DNA of 36,720 nucleotides, taken from Melioribacteraceae bacterium. GTDB lineage: Bacteria > Bacteroidota > Ignavibacteria > Ignavibacteriales > Melioribacteraceae. The stretch's first letter is position 1. The number at the start of each line of letters is the position of its first letter. The stretch lies in contig JALNXG010000040.1 of assembly GCA_023230485.1 (NCBI GenBank), forward strand, positions 1 to 36,720, in the 5' to 3' direction. Both the position numbers and the translations under genes were made by a program. The notes under the pieces were generated by a model. That model searched no databases, had not been told where the DNA came from, and saw nothing but the letters and a program-made list of their open reading frames with translations. This document shows positions 16,020 through 24,549 of the stretch, one piece after another.

Positions 16020-16823
16020 CTAAATCATATCATCAATTTTTTTTATAGAAATTAATAGCTCTTCAAGTTCATCTAATTTTAATTGACTTGCAGAATCACT
16101 CAAAGCTTTTGCCGGGTCAGGGTGCACCTCAAGAAATAAAGCATCAATTCCTACCGCTGCTGCCGCCCTAGCATAAGTCTTAATAAATTTTGGTTGACCT
16201 CCGGATATCGAACCCACACTTGGTTGCTGAACTGCATGTGTAGCATCCATTACAACGGGATAACCAAGTTCTCTCATTATTACTAAAGAACGCATATCTA
16301 CAACTAAATTATGATAACCGAATGTTGTTCCTCTTTCAGTTAGCATAATTTTATCATTCCCCGTTGATAATACTTTATCCACAGCGTGTGCCATATCTTC
16401 AGGAGCTAAAAATTGCCCTTTTTTAATATTAACAATTTTTCCGGTCTTCCCTGCCGCTACTAATAGCTCAGTCTGACGACATAAAAAAGCAGGTATTTGA
16501 AGAAGGTCAACATACTCCGCTGCCATCTCCGCTTCCGGTTCAGTATGTATATCAGTTATTACAGGAACTCCAAATTTCTTTTTTACATTTGAAAGTATTT
16601 CTAATGCTTCTCTATCACCAAGTCCTGTAAATGAATCTAGACTTGTCCTATTCGCTTTTTTATAACTGGATTTGAAAATAAACGGGATCCCAAGTCGTGT
16701 TGTTATTTCTTTTATTTTCGATGAGGTGTTAAAGATTAATTCTTCGCTTTCAATTACACAAGGTCCTGCAATTAAAACGAAAGGATTTCCACCGCCTATT
16801 TTTATATCATCTATTTTTATCAT
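16020..16823 (-). CDS. kdsA: 3-deoxy-8-phosphooctulonate synthase
   Basis: KdsA condenses arabinose 5-phosphate with PEP to Kdo 8-phosphate. The 267 residues show the family motifs AGPCVIES, FKSSYKKANRTS, SFTGLG, PVITDIHTE, LQIPAFLCRQTELL, NIKKGQF, ERGTTFGYHNLVVDM and DATHAVQQP. Cys22 in AGPC replaces the Asn seen in E. coli, which marks the metal-dependent class. It overlaps ruvB by 4 bases on the upstream side, and kdsD follows 64 bases downstream. Together with kdsD and kdsB it provides all Kdo-CMP steps except the phosphatase. Confidence 0.96.
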   Translation of the reverse strand: MIKIDDIKIGGGNPFVLIAGPCVIESEELIFNTSSKIKEITTRLGIPFIFKSSYKKANRTSLDSFTGLGDREALEILSNVKKKFGVPVITDIHTEPEAEMAAEYVDLLQIPAFLCRQTELLVAAGKTGKIVNIKKGQFLAPEDMAHAVDKVLSTGNDKIMLTERGTTFGYHNLVVDMRSLVIMRELGYPVVMDATHAVQQPSVGSISGGQPKFIKTYARAAAAVGIDALFLEVHPDPAKALSDSASQLKLDELEELLISIKKIDDMI

Positions 16824-17848
16824 TGGAATAAATTACTTTGTTCTAATTTTGAATTTCGTTTTTTATTAAATCTCTTATATGCTAATTCCGTTGCTTCTCT
16901 TCCGCGTGGGGTTCTTTGAATATATCCCTGCTGAATCAGAAATGGCTCATAAACTTCCTCAATTGTTCCCGCATCTTCATTTACAGAAACTGCTAAATTA
17001 TTAAGCCCCACAGGGCCACCATTAAACTTTTCGATTATTGTAAGGATTATATCCTTATCCATTTCATCTAATCCATCATCATCCACTTCTAATGCGGTTA
17101 AAGCCTTCCTTGCAGTTTCTAAATCGATTGCTATCTTATTATCATAATCAGCAAAATCACGCGTTCTTTTTAATAACCTATTCGCTATTCTCGGTGTACC
17201 TCTCGATCTTTTTGCTATCTCTTCTGCAGCATCGGAATCAATTTTTACATTTAATATCTCCGATGACCGAATAATTATTTTTTGAATTAAGCTGCTTTCA
17301 TAATAATCAAGTCGTGATTTAATTCCAAATCTATCTCTTAATGGTGCAGTTAATAACCCCGCTCTTGTAGTTGCTCCTATTAAAGTGTATGGAGGAAGTT
17401 TTATTTGAATCGAACGCGCATTCGGACCGCTATCAATCATTATATCAAGTTTAAAATCTTCCATCGCCGAATATAGATATTCTTCCACTACTGGACTAAG
17501 GCGATGTATTTCATCTATAAATAGAACTGATTTTTCTTCAAGATTGGTTAGAAGCCCGGCAAGATCGCCCGGCTTTTCTAATACAGGACCGGAGGTGATT
17601 TTTATTTTTACTCCCATCTCATTTGCTATAATATTTGCTAATGTCGTCTTGCCTAATCCCGGAGGTCCGGTCAATAAAACATGGTCTAATCCCTCCTCCC
17701 TTTTTTTTGCCGCTCCAATAAATACTTTTAGATTATCAACAATCTTTTTTTGACCTGCAAACTCATCAAATGAACTGGGTCTTATTGAAGATTCAAAACT
17801 TTTTTCTTCCTCTTTCAAGGATGGATTTACTGTTTCTGTTTTTCTCAT
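16820..17848 (-). CDS. ruvB: Holliday junction branch migration ATPase RuvB
   Basis: RuvB is the hexameric motor that drives branch migration with RuvA. The 342 residues show the N-terminal SIRPSSFDEFAGQ, Walker A GPPGLGKTT (61-69), Walker B DEIH (112-115), and GATTRAGLLTAPLRDRFG with the Arg finger region. The C-terminal winged helix with FLIQQGYIQRTPRGREAT is intact. It overlaps the acyltransferase gene upstream and kdsA downstream by 4 bases each. Neither ruvA nor ruvC is in the window; location among envelope genes is unusual but not unique. Confidence 0.97.
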   Translation of the reverse strand: MRKTETVNPSLKEEEKSFESSIRPSSFDEFAGQKKIVDNLKVFIGAAKKREEGLDHVLLTGPPGLGKTTLANIIANEMGVKIKITSGPVLEKPGDLAGLLTNLEEKSVLFIDEIHRLSPVVEEYLYSAMEDFKLDIMIDSGPNARSIQIKLPPYTLIGATTRAGLLTAPLRDRFGIKSRLDYYESSLIQKIIIRSSEILNVKIDSDAAEEIAKRSRGTPRIANRLLKRTRDFADYDNKIAIDLETARKALTALEVDDDGLDEMDKDIILTIIEKFNGGPVGLNNLAVSVNEDAGTIEEVYEPFLIQQGYIQRTPRGREATELAYKRFNKKRNSKLEQSNLFQ

Positions 17849-18936
17849 CTTTTCTTCTGTTCTATAAAAACGACTTTAAATTTTTCAATTACTACTACCA
17901 TGGCAATCATTAAAGTAATCATCACAATTCCCGCAATTGCAGAATGTAATGTATTAAAAGATTTAGCAAATTTACCATAAATACCCGGAATCCATGCACT
18001 TCCATATAAAATAATTACATGTACTGCATAAATTACTAATGTGTGAGTACCCACCTGTCTTATTAAAATCGGGATCGAATTTACTTTTGACGCAATAAAT
18101 GACATTGCAGAATTGAGTATAAATACCATTCCCAATCTGAATGTTATTAAACTCACTGGCGATGTCCAAAAACTTACTTCCGAATAAAAGTAGTATTGGA
18201 TTACATCTAATAATTCAGATGATAAAATTAAAATCATACCTGCGGTAAGGAGTTTAAGAGTTAAACTTTTTTCTGAAATTGCTGCTCGATTTCGTGATAA
18301 ATAAGTACCTAATAAAGCACCGCATAATACATATCCTGCCCAAGGGAAAAATGGAAATAAAGAATTTGTCCCCATATAAAAATATGATGCAACCGGTAAT
18401 GGGAAAAAATTTATCCATTTAATTTTTTCTGTAAAAATTGATGCTAAGAAAAAGAAGAGTGCCCCTGCTATATAAAAAGTGTAATCGTTCGCTTTAAATT
18501 TTTCGGTTAGATAAGTTAGTCCTATTATAAACAATAGTCCAAACCCTATTAAATGGAGAGCATCCACAACAAAAAAAGTTCGCCATTGCTCAGATACAAC
18601 TGAAGAGAAATCGAATATCTGAAAAGTAGGAAAACGAAGGAAATAACCTAACAATACTAAATTAAGAAATCGTTTAAGACCTTTTTTTACTCTCGGATTT
18701 TCGCTGAAGGGTTTCTTTTGATTCTTTAATAAATATGTAAAAACCACACCGGATGTAAACATAAATATCGGAGCTGTAAACCCCCTTACCATAAACCAAG
18801 CATTAAAGAAGATAGATTCATTGGTCCTGTATGAATCGGCTAATAATGTATCAATAGTATGCCCTTGTACCATCATAAGAACAGCTAGTGCTCTCATTAG
18901 GTCAATAAAGATTATTCTATTGCTTTTATTTTCCAT
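17845..18936 (-). CDS. multi-pass membrane acyltransferase-like protein
   Basis: The 363 residues have about ten hydrophobic helices. The N-terminus IFIDLMRALAVLMMVQGHTID with a conserved Arg and His in the first helix is the signature shared by acyltransferase-3 and DUF1624/HGSNAT-like families. Another typical segment is FTAPIFMFTSGVVFTYLL. These proteins move acyl groups onto sugars or lipids at the inner membrane, and modification of LPS or another glycan fits the operon. The acceptor is not predictable. The gene overlaps ruvB by 4 bases and starts 45 bases after the B12-binding gene. Confidence 0.82.
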   Translation of the reverse strand: MENKSNRIIFIDLMRALAVLMMVQGHTIDTLLADSYRTNESIFFNAWFMVRGFTAPIFMFTSGVVFTYLLKNQKKPFSENPRVKKGLKRFLNLVLLGYFLRFPTFQIFDFSSVVSEQWRTFFVVDALHLIGFGLLFIIGLTYLTEKFKANDYTFYIAGALFFFLASIFTEKIKWINFFPLPVASYFYMGTNSLFPFFPWAGYVLCGALLGTYLSRNRAAISEKSLTLKLLTAGMILILSSELLDVIQYYFYSEVSFWTSPVSLITFRLGMVFILNSAMSFIASKVNSIPILIRQVGTHTLVIYAVHVIILYGSAWIPGIYGKFAKSFNTLHSAIAGIVMITLMIAMVVVIEKFKVVFIEQKKR

Positions 18937-18981
18937 TACTTCCGGTAATAATGATAGGGATAGAAATTACTGACGAGGATG

Positions 18982-19374
18982 TTAAGCAACCCATTTTTCC
19001 AAAAATTTAATTATATCCGTAGTTGGTGTACCCGGTGTAAATAATTCTCCTACTCCCATCCCTTTTAAGGCAATTAAGTCCTCTTCTGGAATAATCCCCC
19101 CACCGAATAATAATACGTCATCTAATTCTTTTTCTTTCATTAAATCAATTATTTTTGGAAATATTGTCATGTGCGCACCGGAAAGAATACTGATTCCTAT
19201 TGCATGAACGTCTTCTTGAATCGCTGCTTCAACGATCATTTCAGGTGTTTGACGTAATCCCGAATATATAATTTCCATTCCTGCATCTCTCAAAGCCGCT
19301 GCTACTACTTTTGCACCTCGATCATGTCCATCTAATCCTGCTTTTGCTACTAATACTCGAATTTTGTTTTCCAT
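18982..19374 (-). CDS. stand-alone cobalamin-binding domain (methylmalonyl-CoA mutase C-terminal type)
   Basis: The 130 residues are a complete B12-binding Rossmann-type domain. The lower-ligand motif D-x-H-x-x-G appears as DGHDRG (Asp15, His17, Gly20), with later segments GISILSGAH, LLFGGGIIPEED and GELFTPGT. This matches the C-terminal domain of methylmalonyl-CoA mutase or related acyl-CoA mutases. In bacteria it may be encoded separately as a small subunit. No mutase catalytic subunit is seen in this window, so a partner is expected elsewhere. A promoter is proposed at 19399-19426. Downstream lies the acyltransferase gene, 45 bases away. Confidence 0.93.
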   Translation of the reverse strand: MENKIRVLVAKAGLDGHDRGAKVVAAALRDAGMEIIYSGLRQTPEMIVEAAIQEDVHAIGISILSGAHMTIFPKIIDLMKEKELDDVLLFGGGIIPEEDLIALKGMGVGELFTPGTPTTDIIKFLEKWVA

Positions 19375-19398
19375 TATTTCACCATTTTATTACAATTT

Positions 19399-19426
19399 AG
19401 TATAGAAAGATAGTAGTTATAATCAA
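19399..19426 (-). promoter_or_regulatory. candidate promoter for the B12-binding gene
   Basis: On the minus strand TTGATT (19426-19421) is followed by 16 bases and TATACT (19404-19399), ending 24 bases before the ATG. Nothing else convincing is visible in the 163-base gap 19375-19537. It may also drive the downstream acyltransferase-ruvB-kdsA run. Confidence 0.45.
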
Positions 19427-19537
19427 AAAAGACAATCTTAACCGCAATTAGTTGTTCTTTCGAATTCGCAATAAAAACGCTAATGATATCAACTACAGAA
19501 CCGAAAATCTTAAATTGATTTTGTCAAATAATCTACA

Positions 19538-20311
19538 TTATTTCCCAGTTTTGCTTTGCAATTTAAGGAGCTTTGCGTAATATTTTCTAGCATACTCCAA
19601 ATCTGCAGGTGTATCTACCGAGAAACTCTCTCTTTCGGTTACTACTATCTTTATTTTAAATCCGTTTTCTAACATTCGTAATTGTTCTAATTTTTCTATC
19701 TGTTCTAAATCTGTCGGTTTTAGTTCTGTAAATCTCAATAGATAATCTGTTCTATAAACGTATAAACCAATATGTTTATATATTTCCCCTGTATCAACTC
19801 TCTCTCTTTTAGTTCTCGCATCCCTTACATAAGGAATTGGAGAACGTGAGAAGTAAAGAGCAAAATTATTATAATCGAAAACAACCTTTACTACTGATGG
19901 TGCTTGAAGTTCATCTACAGTCGTTACCCTTTTTGCTAAAGTGGAAACATTAACGTTTTTGTCAAATAAAAGTGGCTCAATTGCTTCATCAATCATTTCT
20001 GGCTGAATGAACGGTTCGTCCCCTTGTATATTTACAACAATATCAATATCCTTTAGTTTTCGTGTAACATAGGCGATCCTATCGGAACCGGTGGATATCT
20101 CCTTTGGCGTGAGGTAAGCTTCTGCTTTGAAATCTTTTGCCACTTGTAAAAGCCGCTCGTCATCAACAGCAATTATAACTTTATCTAAAAGCTTAGATTT
20201 TTTTGCTCTTTCAAATGTATGCTGAATCATCGGTTTACCTCCGATATCAGCTAACGGTTTCCCCATTAAACGTGTGGAGCCGAATCTTGCGGGTATTATT
20301 CCTATTATCAT
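19538..20311 (-). CDS. kdsB: CMP-Kdo synthetase (3-deoxy-manno-octulosonate cytidylyltransferase)
   Basis: KdsB activates Kdo with CTP for lipid A core assembly in the cytoplasm. The 257 residues show the nucleotide-binding start IGIIPARFGSTRLMGKPL and the conserved GKPMIQHTFERA. Later family segments include STGSDRIAYV, NIQGDEPFI, YFSRSPIPY, HIGLYVYR and SVDTPADLE. Its ATG overlaps the gatC stop by 4 bases. It forms a unit with gatC and the VWA lipoprotein rather than with kdsA and kdsD, which lie about 3 kb downstream on the same strand. Confidence 0.96.
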   Translation of the reverse strand: MIIGIIPARFGSTRLMGKPLADIGGKPMIQHTFERAKKSKLLDKVIIAVDDERLLQVAKDFKAEAYLTPKEISTGSDRIAYVTRKLKDIDIVVNIQGDEPFIQPEMIDEAIEPLLFDKNVNVSTLAKRVTTVDELQAPSVVKVVFDYNNFALYFSRSPIPYVRDARTKRERVDTGEIYKHIGLYVYRTDYLLRFTELKPTDLEQIEKLEQLRMLENGFKIKIVVTERESFSVDTPADLEYARKYYAKLLKLQSKTGK

Positions 20312-20604
20312 ATTTCTTTATTAATTACTTTGGGGACTCTGAAATGTTCGTCTGTTCTATCAACTGCATTTTCCAGACCTTTTTCGGTTGGTAATGATTC
20401 TATTTCTATATCTTCTCTTAATACGTTTTCATATTCTATCGGATAATATAATGGTTCAATGTTATCTGTATTAAGCTCATTCAATTTTTCGACATACCCT
20501 AAAATATTATTTAAATCCTCTGTAATTGATGAAAGTTCGTTCTCATCAAATTTTAGTTTTGCCAATGAAGCTATATACTCTACATCTTTTTTATTAACAG
20601 CCAC
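20308..20604 (-). CDS. gatC: Asp-tRNA(Asn)/Glu-tRNA(Gln) amidotransferase subunit C
   Basis: GatC is the small stabilising subunit of the GatCAB amidotransferase that makes Gln-tRNA and Asn-tRNA. The 98 residues show the family pattern: VEYIASLAKLKFDENEL near the start, ILGYVEKLNELNTDNIEPLYYP in the middle, and a short C-terminal HFRVPKVI. The start is GTG, directly after the TAA of the lipoprotein gene, with GGGAAG seven or so bases upstream. It overlaps kdsB by 4 bases. gatB begins at 36239 on the other strand, and gatA is not in the window. Confidence 0.93.
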   Translation of the reverse strand: MAVNKKDVEYIASLAKLKFDENELSSITEDLNNILGYVEKLNELNTDNIEPLYYPIEYENVLREDIEIESLPTEKGLENAVDRTDEHFRVPKVINKEI

Positions 20605-21879
20605 TTATAACTTCCCTGATAATTTTGCTGAGAAAAAAGTACCGCTATTAAAATTCCCTGATAACTGTGCGTAACTTCCGGTATATGGATTGTTTTTCAC
20701 TCTAATTGTAAGCACGTGATTAAAATTTCCTCTCTTCGGACTTTTATACGTAAGAAGATAAAAACTCTTTGCATAAGTAACTATTTTTTCTTGTATTTCG
20801 GATAAGCGCGATTCAATTTCAGCAGTGCTATTAACATTAAAAAATCCGCCTGTTCCTAATCTCGTTAATATTTCCGGTTCAATCTCCTTACCTAATCCAA
20901 TTGTAAAAACTATTTTATTGTGGATTGCGTTTAGTGCTTGATTCAAAGATGTAGATCCTTGAGTGTCCCTTCCATCTGTAAATAGCACCATATAACCTTG
21001 GATAGTTTCACCAATCTTAAAAACATCTTTCCATTTATTAGCACCCTCGACAACAGCCCCATATAGGTTTGTTGTCGGGAATCCTAATTGGTATTTGCTA
21101 AGCGCATCTATCAAAATATTTTTATCTGATGTAAAGTCCTGCAATAAAACCGGATTCTCTGAAAAGGCATATAGGGCTACTTCTTGGTACGGAACTAAAT
21201 TTCTTATAAAATCTGCTGCTGCTAATTGTATTGCGTCAATACTATCGGTCAAGCTCGTACTATTGTCTAGCATTAATACCGTTTTAATTCGGTAATACAA
21301 ATCCTCTTTTCTAACTATTTTTAATTCGGATTCTGATGGTGAGATCGGGAGCCCATCCTCATACACCTCAAAATCTGCTTCAGTAAGATCAGTAATCCCT
21401 TGATTATTCAAGTCAACTACCTGAAACAAAACATTTACATTGCTTGGAGTGCTCGTTTCAATTGAATTTTTTAGTAGTACATAACCACCACCGCTATTGG
21501 GAGAGGGTCTTCCTAATGTGGAAAAATTCCAAACAGTTCCTTCTTTTACAACACCATTTTTCTTTGAAACTACCTTCCAGTAATATTTTGTCAAGTAATC
21601 TAAGCCTGTTACAACTACTGATTTATTATCGATATTTGAAACAAGCAATTTTGAAGGAGAACTTTTTTTATCAAAATATACATCGAATTCATCTCCATCC
21701 GATTCCCACCTTAATGTAACTACTAAAAGCTCTTCTGTTTGTCCATCAGGTGGATATGGATTGTATGGCACTAATCGATCTGAAACTTCGGGACTTGTCG
21801 TTGAATCTTTGGTTAGATCACACGAGGTAAACAAAACAACCATCCCGATTATCAGGAAATGCAAAATTTGTTTTTTCAT
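20605..21879 (-). CDS. VWA-domain lipoprotein with FN3-like N-domain
   Basis: The 424 residues start with a signal peptide ending at Cys20 (FTSC), which suggests a lipoprotein, though Phe at -3 is not ideal. Residues about 37-122 resemble a fibronectin type III-like fold with TLRWESDGDEFDVYFD and YYWKV. Residues about 200-385 form a von Willebrand A domain with an intact MIDAS: D205, S207, S209 in MLDNSTS, and later FTDGRDTQG. It is probably anchored at the cell surface or periplasm, binding metal and a protein partner that is unknown. It lies downstream of the Bat operon on the same strand, with a 97-base gap holding a candidate promoter. Its stop abuts the gatC start. Confidence 0.85.
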   Translation of the reverse strand: MKKQILHFLIIGMVVLFTSCDLTKDSTTSPEVSDRLVPYNPYPPDGQTEELLVVTLRWESDGDEFDVYFDKKSSPSKLLVSNIDNKSVVVTGLDYLTKYYWKVVSKKNGVVKEGTVWNFSTLGRPSPNSGGGYVLLKNSIETSTPSNVNVLFQVVDLNNQGITDLTEADFEVYEDGLPISPSESELKIVRKEDLYYRIKTVLMLDNSTSLTDSIDAIQLAAADFIRNLVPYQEVALYAFSENPVLLQDFTSDKNILIDALSKYQLGFPTTNLYGAVVEGANKWKDVFKIGETIQGYMVLFTDGRDTQGSTSLNQALNAIHNKIVFTIGLGKEIEPEILTRLGTGGFFNVNSTAEIESRLSEIQEKIVTYAKSFYLLTYKSPKRGNFNHVLTIRVKNNPYTGSYAQLSGNFNSGTFFSAKLSGKL

Positions 21880-21914
21880 TTATATAGTGTCTTATTTATG
21901 TTATATGAAATATA

Positions 21915-21943
21915 AATATAATAATATAACATTAAAATGTCAT
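21915..21943 (-). promoter_or_regulatory. candidate promoter for the VWA lipoprotein
   Basis: On the minus strand ATGACA (21943-21938) is followed by 17 bases and TATATT (21920-21915), 36 bases before the ATG at 21879. The region is very AT-rich, so chance matches are likely. No hairpin terminator for the Bat operon was found in 21880-21976. Confidence 0.35.
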
Positions 21944-21976
21944 TTGTGTTTATCGGTTAAATAAGGTGGGTGTAAC

Positions 21977-22726
21977 TTAAATCACTTCGAGAGCTTTTCT
22001 TTCTATCCAGCCAATTTTTCCATCTGTCAAACGTATCTTATACCAATTATCTATTTTATCTTCAATCTTAAAATCCGCTCCTTCATGCAATATAAACGCG
22101 TCAGAACTTTTTTCATCAGGAGCATATTTTGCAGATACCATATTAACAACGACCACGCCCCGAATGTTTCTTTCGTTAAAATTTATTCTCCCTACCACTA
22201 CCAAACCAAAGAAAATTAACAAAGCAAATAGGAGTGAACTAGAGAAAAAAGATATCTTCTGTGTTTCTATTCTTCTACCTCTCAAATAATTAAATAGTGC
22301 AATTAAAAACAATGCAAACAAAACCGACAGAACAATTAGCCAGCCGTTAACATCAAAAATATTTATAATACCTTCCCACCATTCAAATAGGAATAGTTTG
22401 GGAATAGGGTTTATCTTATCAATAGTTCTAGCTTTTACTACCGCAAGATTAAATTCTGCATCTTCAAAATTCGGGTCAATTTTTAATGCTTTTTCGTAAA
22501 ACAAAACGGAATACCCAAGCTGTCCAATTCTAAAATAGCTATTGCCTAAGTTATAATATACGGTAGCATTTCCTTTGTTTAATTTTAGAATTTCTCCATA
22601 TTTTTCTATCGCTTTATTGAATTGCTTTTCTTTGAATAATTTATTCCCTTCATTAAAAAAATTTGTTTCGTTCTGTGCATCAAGAATTGACGAAAATAGG
22701 ATTATTAACAATAAGAGCTTTTTCAT
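21977..22726 (-). CDS. batE: BatE-like TPR and SH3 protein
   Basis: The 249 residues have a signal peptide (about 1-17), two to three TPR units (about 23-98) with NATVYYNLGNSYFRIGQLGYSVLFYEKALKI-like packing, and two membrane helices (about 128-148 and 162-180). A C-terminal SH3-like domain (about 190-249) ends with WYKIRLTDGKIGWIERKALEV. This is the layout of BatE in Bacteroidota aerotolerance operons. Its role in the complex is not established. It overlaps batD by 4 bases and closes the operon. Confidence 0.88.
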   Translation of the reverse strand: MKKLLLLIILFSSILDAQNETNFFNEGNKLFKEKQFNKAIEKYGEILKLNKGNATVYYNLGNSYFRIGQLGYSVLFYEKALKIDPNFEDAEFNLAVVKARTIDKINPIPKLFLFEWWEGIINIFDVNGWLIVLSVLFALFLIALFNYLRGRRIETQKISFFSSSLLFALLIFFGLVVVGRINFNERNIRGVVVVNMVSAKYAPDEKSSDAFILHEGADFKIEDKIDNWYKIRLTDGKIGWIERKALEVI

Positions 22727-24549
22727 TTTTTTAGTCCTAGATTTGAATCGACTTCTAAAATAAAATCATAAGCCTTTTTATAATATTCTTCTGCGGTTGT
22801 CATATCTTTACTTACAGGGGAATATCTTGAAGTCTCACAATAATTCGCAATAGCTAAAAACTTTTCAATTACGTTTTCCGAAAAATTTCTCTGTCGAAGT
22901 TTTTCTGCCGCATACTCTAAAGTAAAGATCGATTTATCTATCGCTAACTTGTCCTCAAGATATCCATAAATAACTTTTGATAATTCAAAGAAAAAGAGAT
23001 TTTCATCTTTACTATCTAAGGCTTTTTTTGCTGCTTTTAGTCTTTCTTTTGCTACCTTCCCCGCTTTATAATATTTTAGCAATGACTCGTTGCTGTATAA
23101 TTTTTGTTTCCTCTTAGAATAAATAAGCATACCAATAAAGACAACCCCAAAAGAGGTATTCAATATCCAAAACCAATTACCAATATTATCTACTTTATAA
23201 ATAGGTTCAAACTCTTCAATTAAATTGCTTATATATCTTATATCCTTACTAAGCATTGATACATCTTCTTTTTGATTTGGTGCAGGACTATTTGCATAAC
23301 TGCCAGTGCCTTGCTCAACATGTATACTTATCTCGTCTGTTTTCTTTGTGCTATATATAGCTGTCGCTGGATTAAATGAACTTAATTCTATCGAAGGAAT
23401 TTTAAATTCACCAGATTGACGAGGTACGATTAAATACTCAAATATTTTCTTCCCATTTATCTTGCCGGAACGATTTATTGATTCGCTAATCTTTGGTTCA
23501 TATTTATCCACTGTATTCGGTAGTATTAAATCAGGAAGAGTTAATAATTTAATATTTCCAGTACCTTCTATTTCAATTTTTAGATTGATGCTCTCGTTTG
23601 TTTTTACATCTTTTTTGTCAGTGTAAGCTTTTATAGAAAAAGTACCGACAGCACCATTATAACTGTCCGGTTTATTTTGTGGCAATGGGAGAACTTCAAT
23701 TTTTAAAGTATTTGATTTTGCTGTATGCTGTACTGTTTCAGTTCTATTAAAAAACGGATCATTAAAGAAATCATCAAACACAGAATTACTTCTTTGTTGT
23801 TTTTTCCTTTGTATCATTACAGGAATATTTAACTCAAATGGAGTAACCGAAAGAGTTCCGGTTCTTGTAGGAAATAAAGCTACCTGCTTTAACTTAGCAG
23901 AACGAAATCTTTCCCCTTTATACATAACAATATCAAAATTAATTGTATTAGAAGTCTCTATTTCTTCCTGCCAAAAACCTTCATAATTAGGAAGTTTACT
24001 TATTTGCGGAGAATTAATATTTAGCTTAGTATATAATTTATATGTAACAGTTACTTGCTCGCCCTGATAGACTTTTCTTTTATCTACCTCAGCTAATATA
24101 AAAACACTTTTAGATAAATCTTCTGTTACTGTTCCATCATCTTGTTGACCTGATTTCGGAGCTGTACTTCCTTGAACAACTTGAATTTTTATTGGTTTGG
24201 AAGCATAATTATTCCCATTATAATTAACTATTGCTGCCCCAATTCCAAATTCACCCAACGATACAGGTTGTACGATATATGAAAATGAAACTGAACCATT
24301 CATTTTTCCGTTTATAATTTGCATGCTCGTTGATTGATTTGGTCCTGACAATATTCTAAAATTGGAAAATACTGGTGGTGTGAATTTCCTTATTCCATTC
24401 ACGTCTTCACATGTAAATGAAAAATCGATTTGAAAATTTTCATTTAATCCGACTTTGCTTCGATTTACAGATGCGCTTAATTCTTGCGCCTCCGAAATAC
24501 CAAAGCATAAGAAAAATAAAATGAATAATATATTACCAGTCTTTTTCAT
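22723..24549 (-). CDS. batD: BatD family protein
   Basis: The 608 residues have a signal peptide (about 1-21, ending SEA), a large beta-rich periplasmic part, one membrane helix (about 459-478) and a cytoplasmic helical tail (about 480-600). Family segments are present: KVGLNENFQIDFSF near the start, a central VYQGEQVTVTYKLYTKLNI, and QRSNSVFDDFFNDPFF before the last domain. BatD is thought to organise VWA proteins BatA and BatB in the membrane. It overlaps batC by 17 bases and batE by 4. Confidence 0.95.
   Translation of the reverse strand: MKKTGNILFILFFLCFGISEAQELSASVNRSKVGLNENFQIDFSFTCEDVNGIRKFTPPVFSNFRILSGPNQSTSMQIINGKMNGSVSFSYIVQPVSLGEFGIGAAIVNYNGNNYASKPIKIQVVQGSTAPKSGQQDDGTVTEDLSKSVFILAEVDKRKVYQGEQVTVTYKLYTKLNINSPQISKLPNYEGFWQEEIETSNTINFDIVMYKGERFRSAKLKQVALFPTRTGTLSVTPFELNIPVMIQRKKQQRSNSVFDDFFNDPFFNRTETVQHTAKSNTLKIEVLPLPQNKPDSYNGAVGTFSIKAYTDKKDVKTNESINLKIEIEGTGNIKLLTLPDLILPNTVDKYEPKISESINRSGKINGKKIFEYLIVPRQSGEFKIPSIELSSFNPATAIYSTKKTDEISIHVEQGTGSYANSPAPNQKEDVSMLSKDIRYISNLIEEFEPIYKVDNIGNWFWILNTSFGVVFIGMLIYSKRKQKLYSNESLLKYYKAGKVAKERLKAAKKALDSKDENLFFFELSKVIYGYLEDKLAIDKSIFTLEYAAEKLRQRNFSENVIEKFLAIANYCETSRYSPVSKDMTTAEEYYKKAYDFILEVDSNLGLKK

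Noticed and set aside
19375..19537. Gap considered for a tRNA or small RNA
   Set aside because: No T-loop or acceptor-stem pattern and no GC-rich hairpin; only a candidate promoter for the B12-binding gene is seen.
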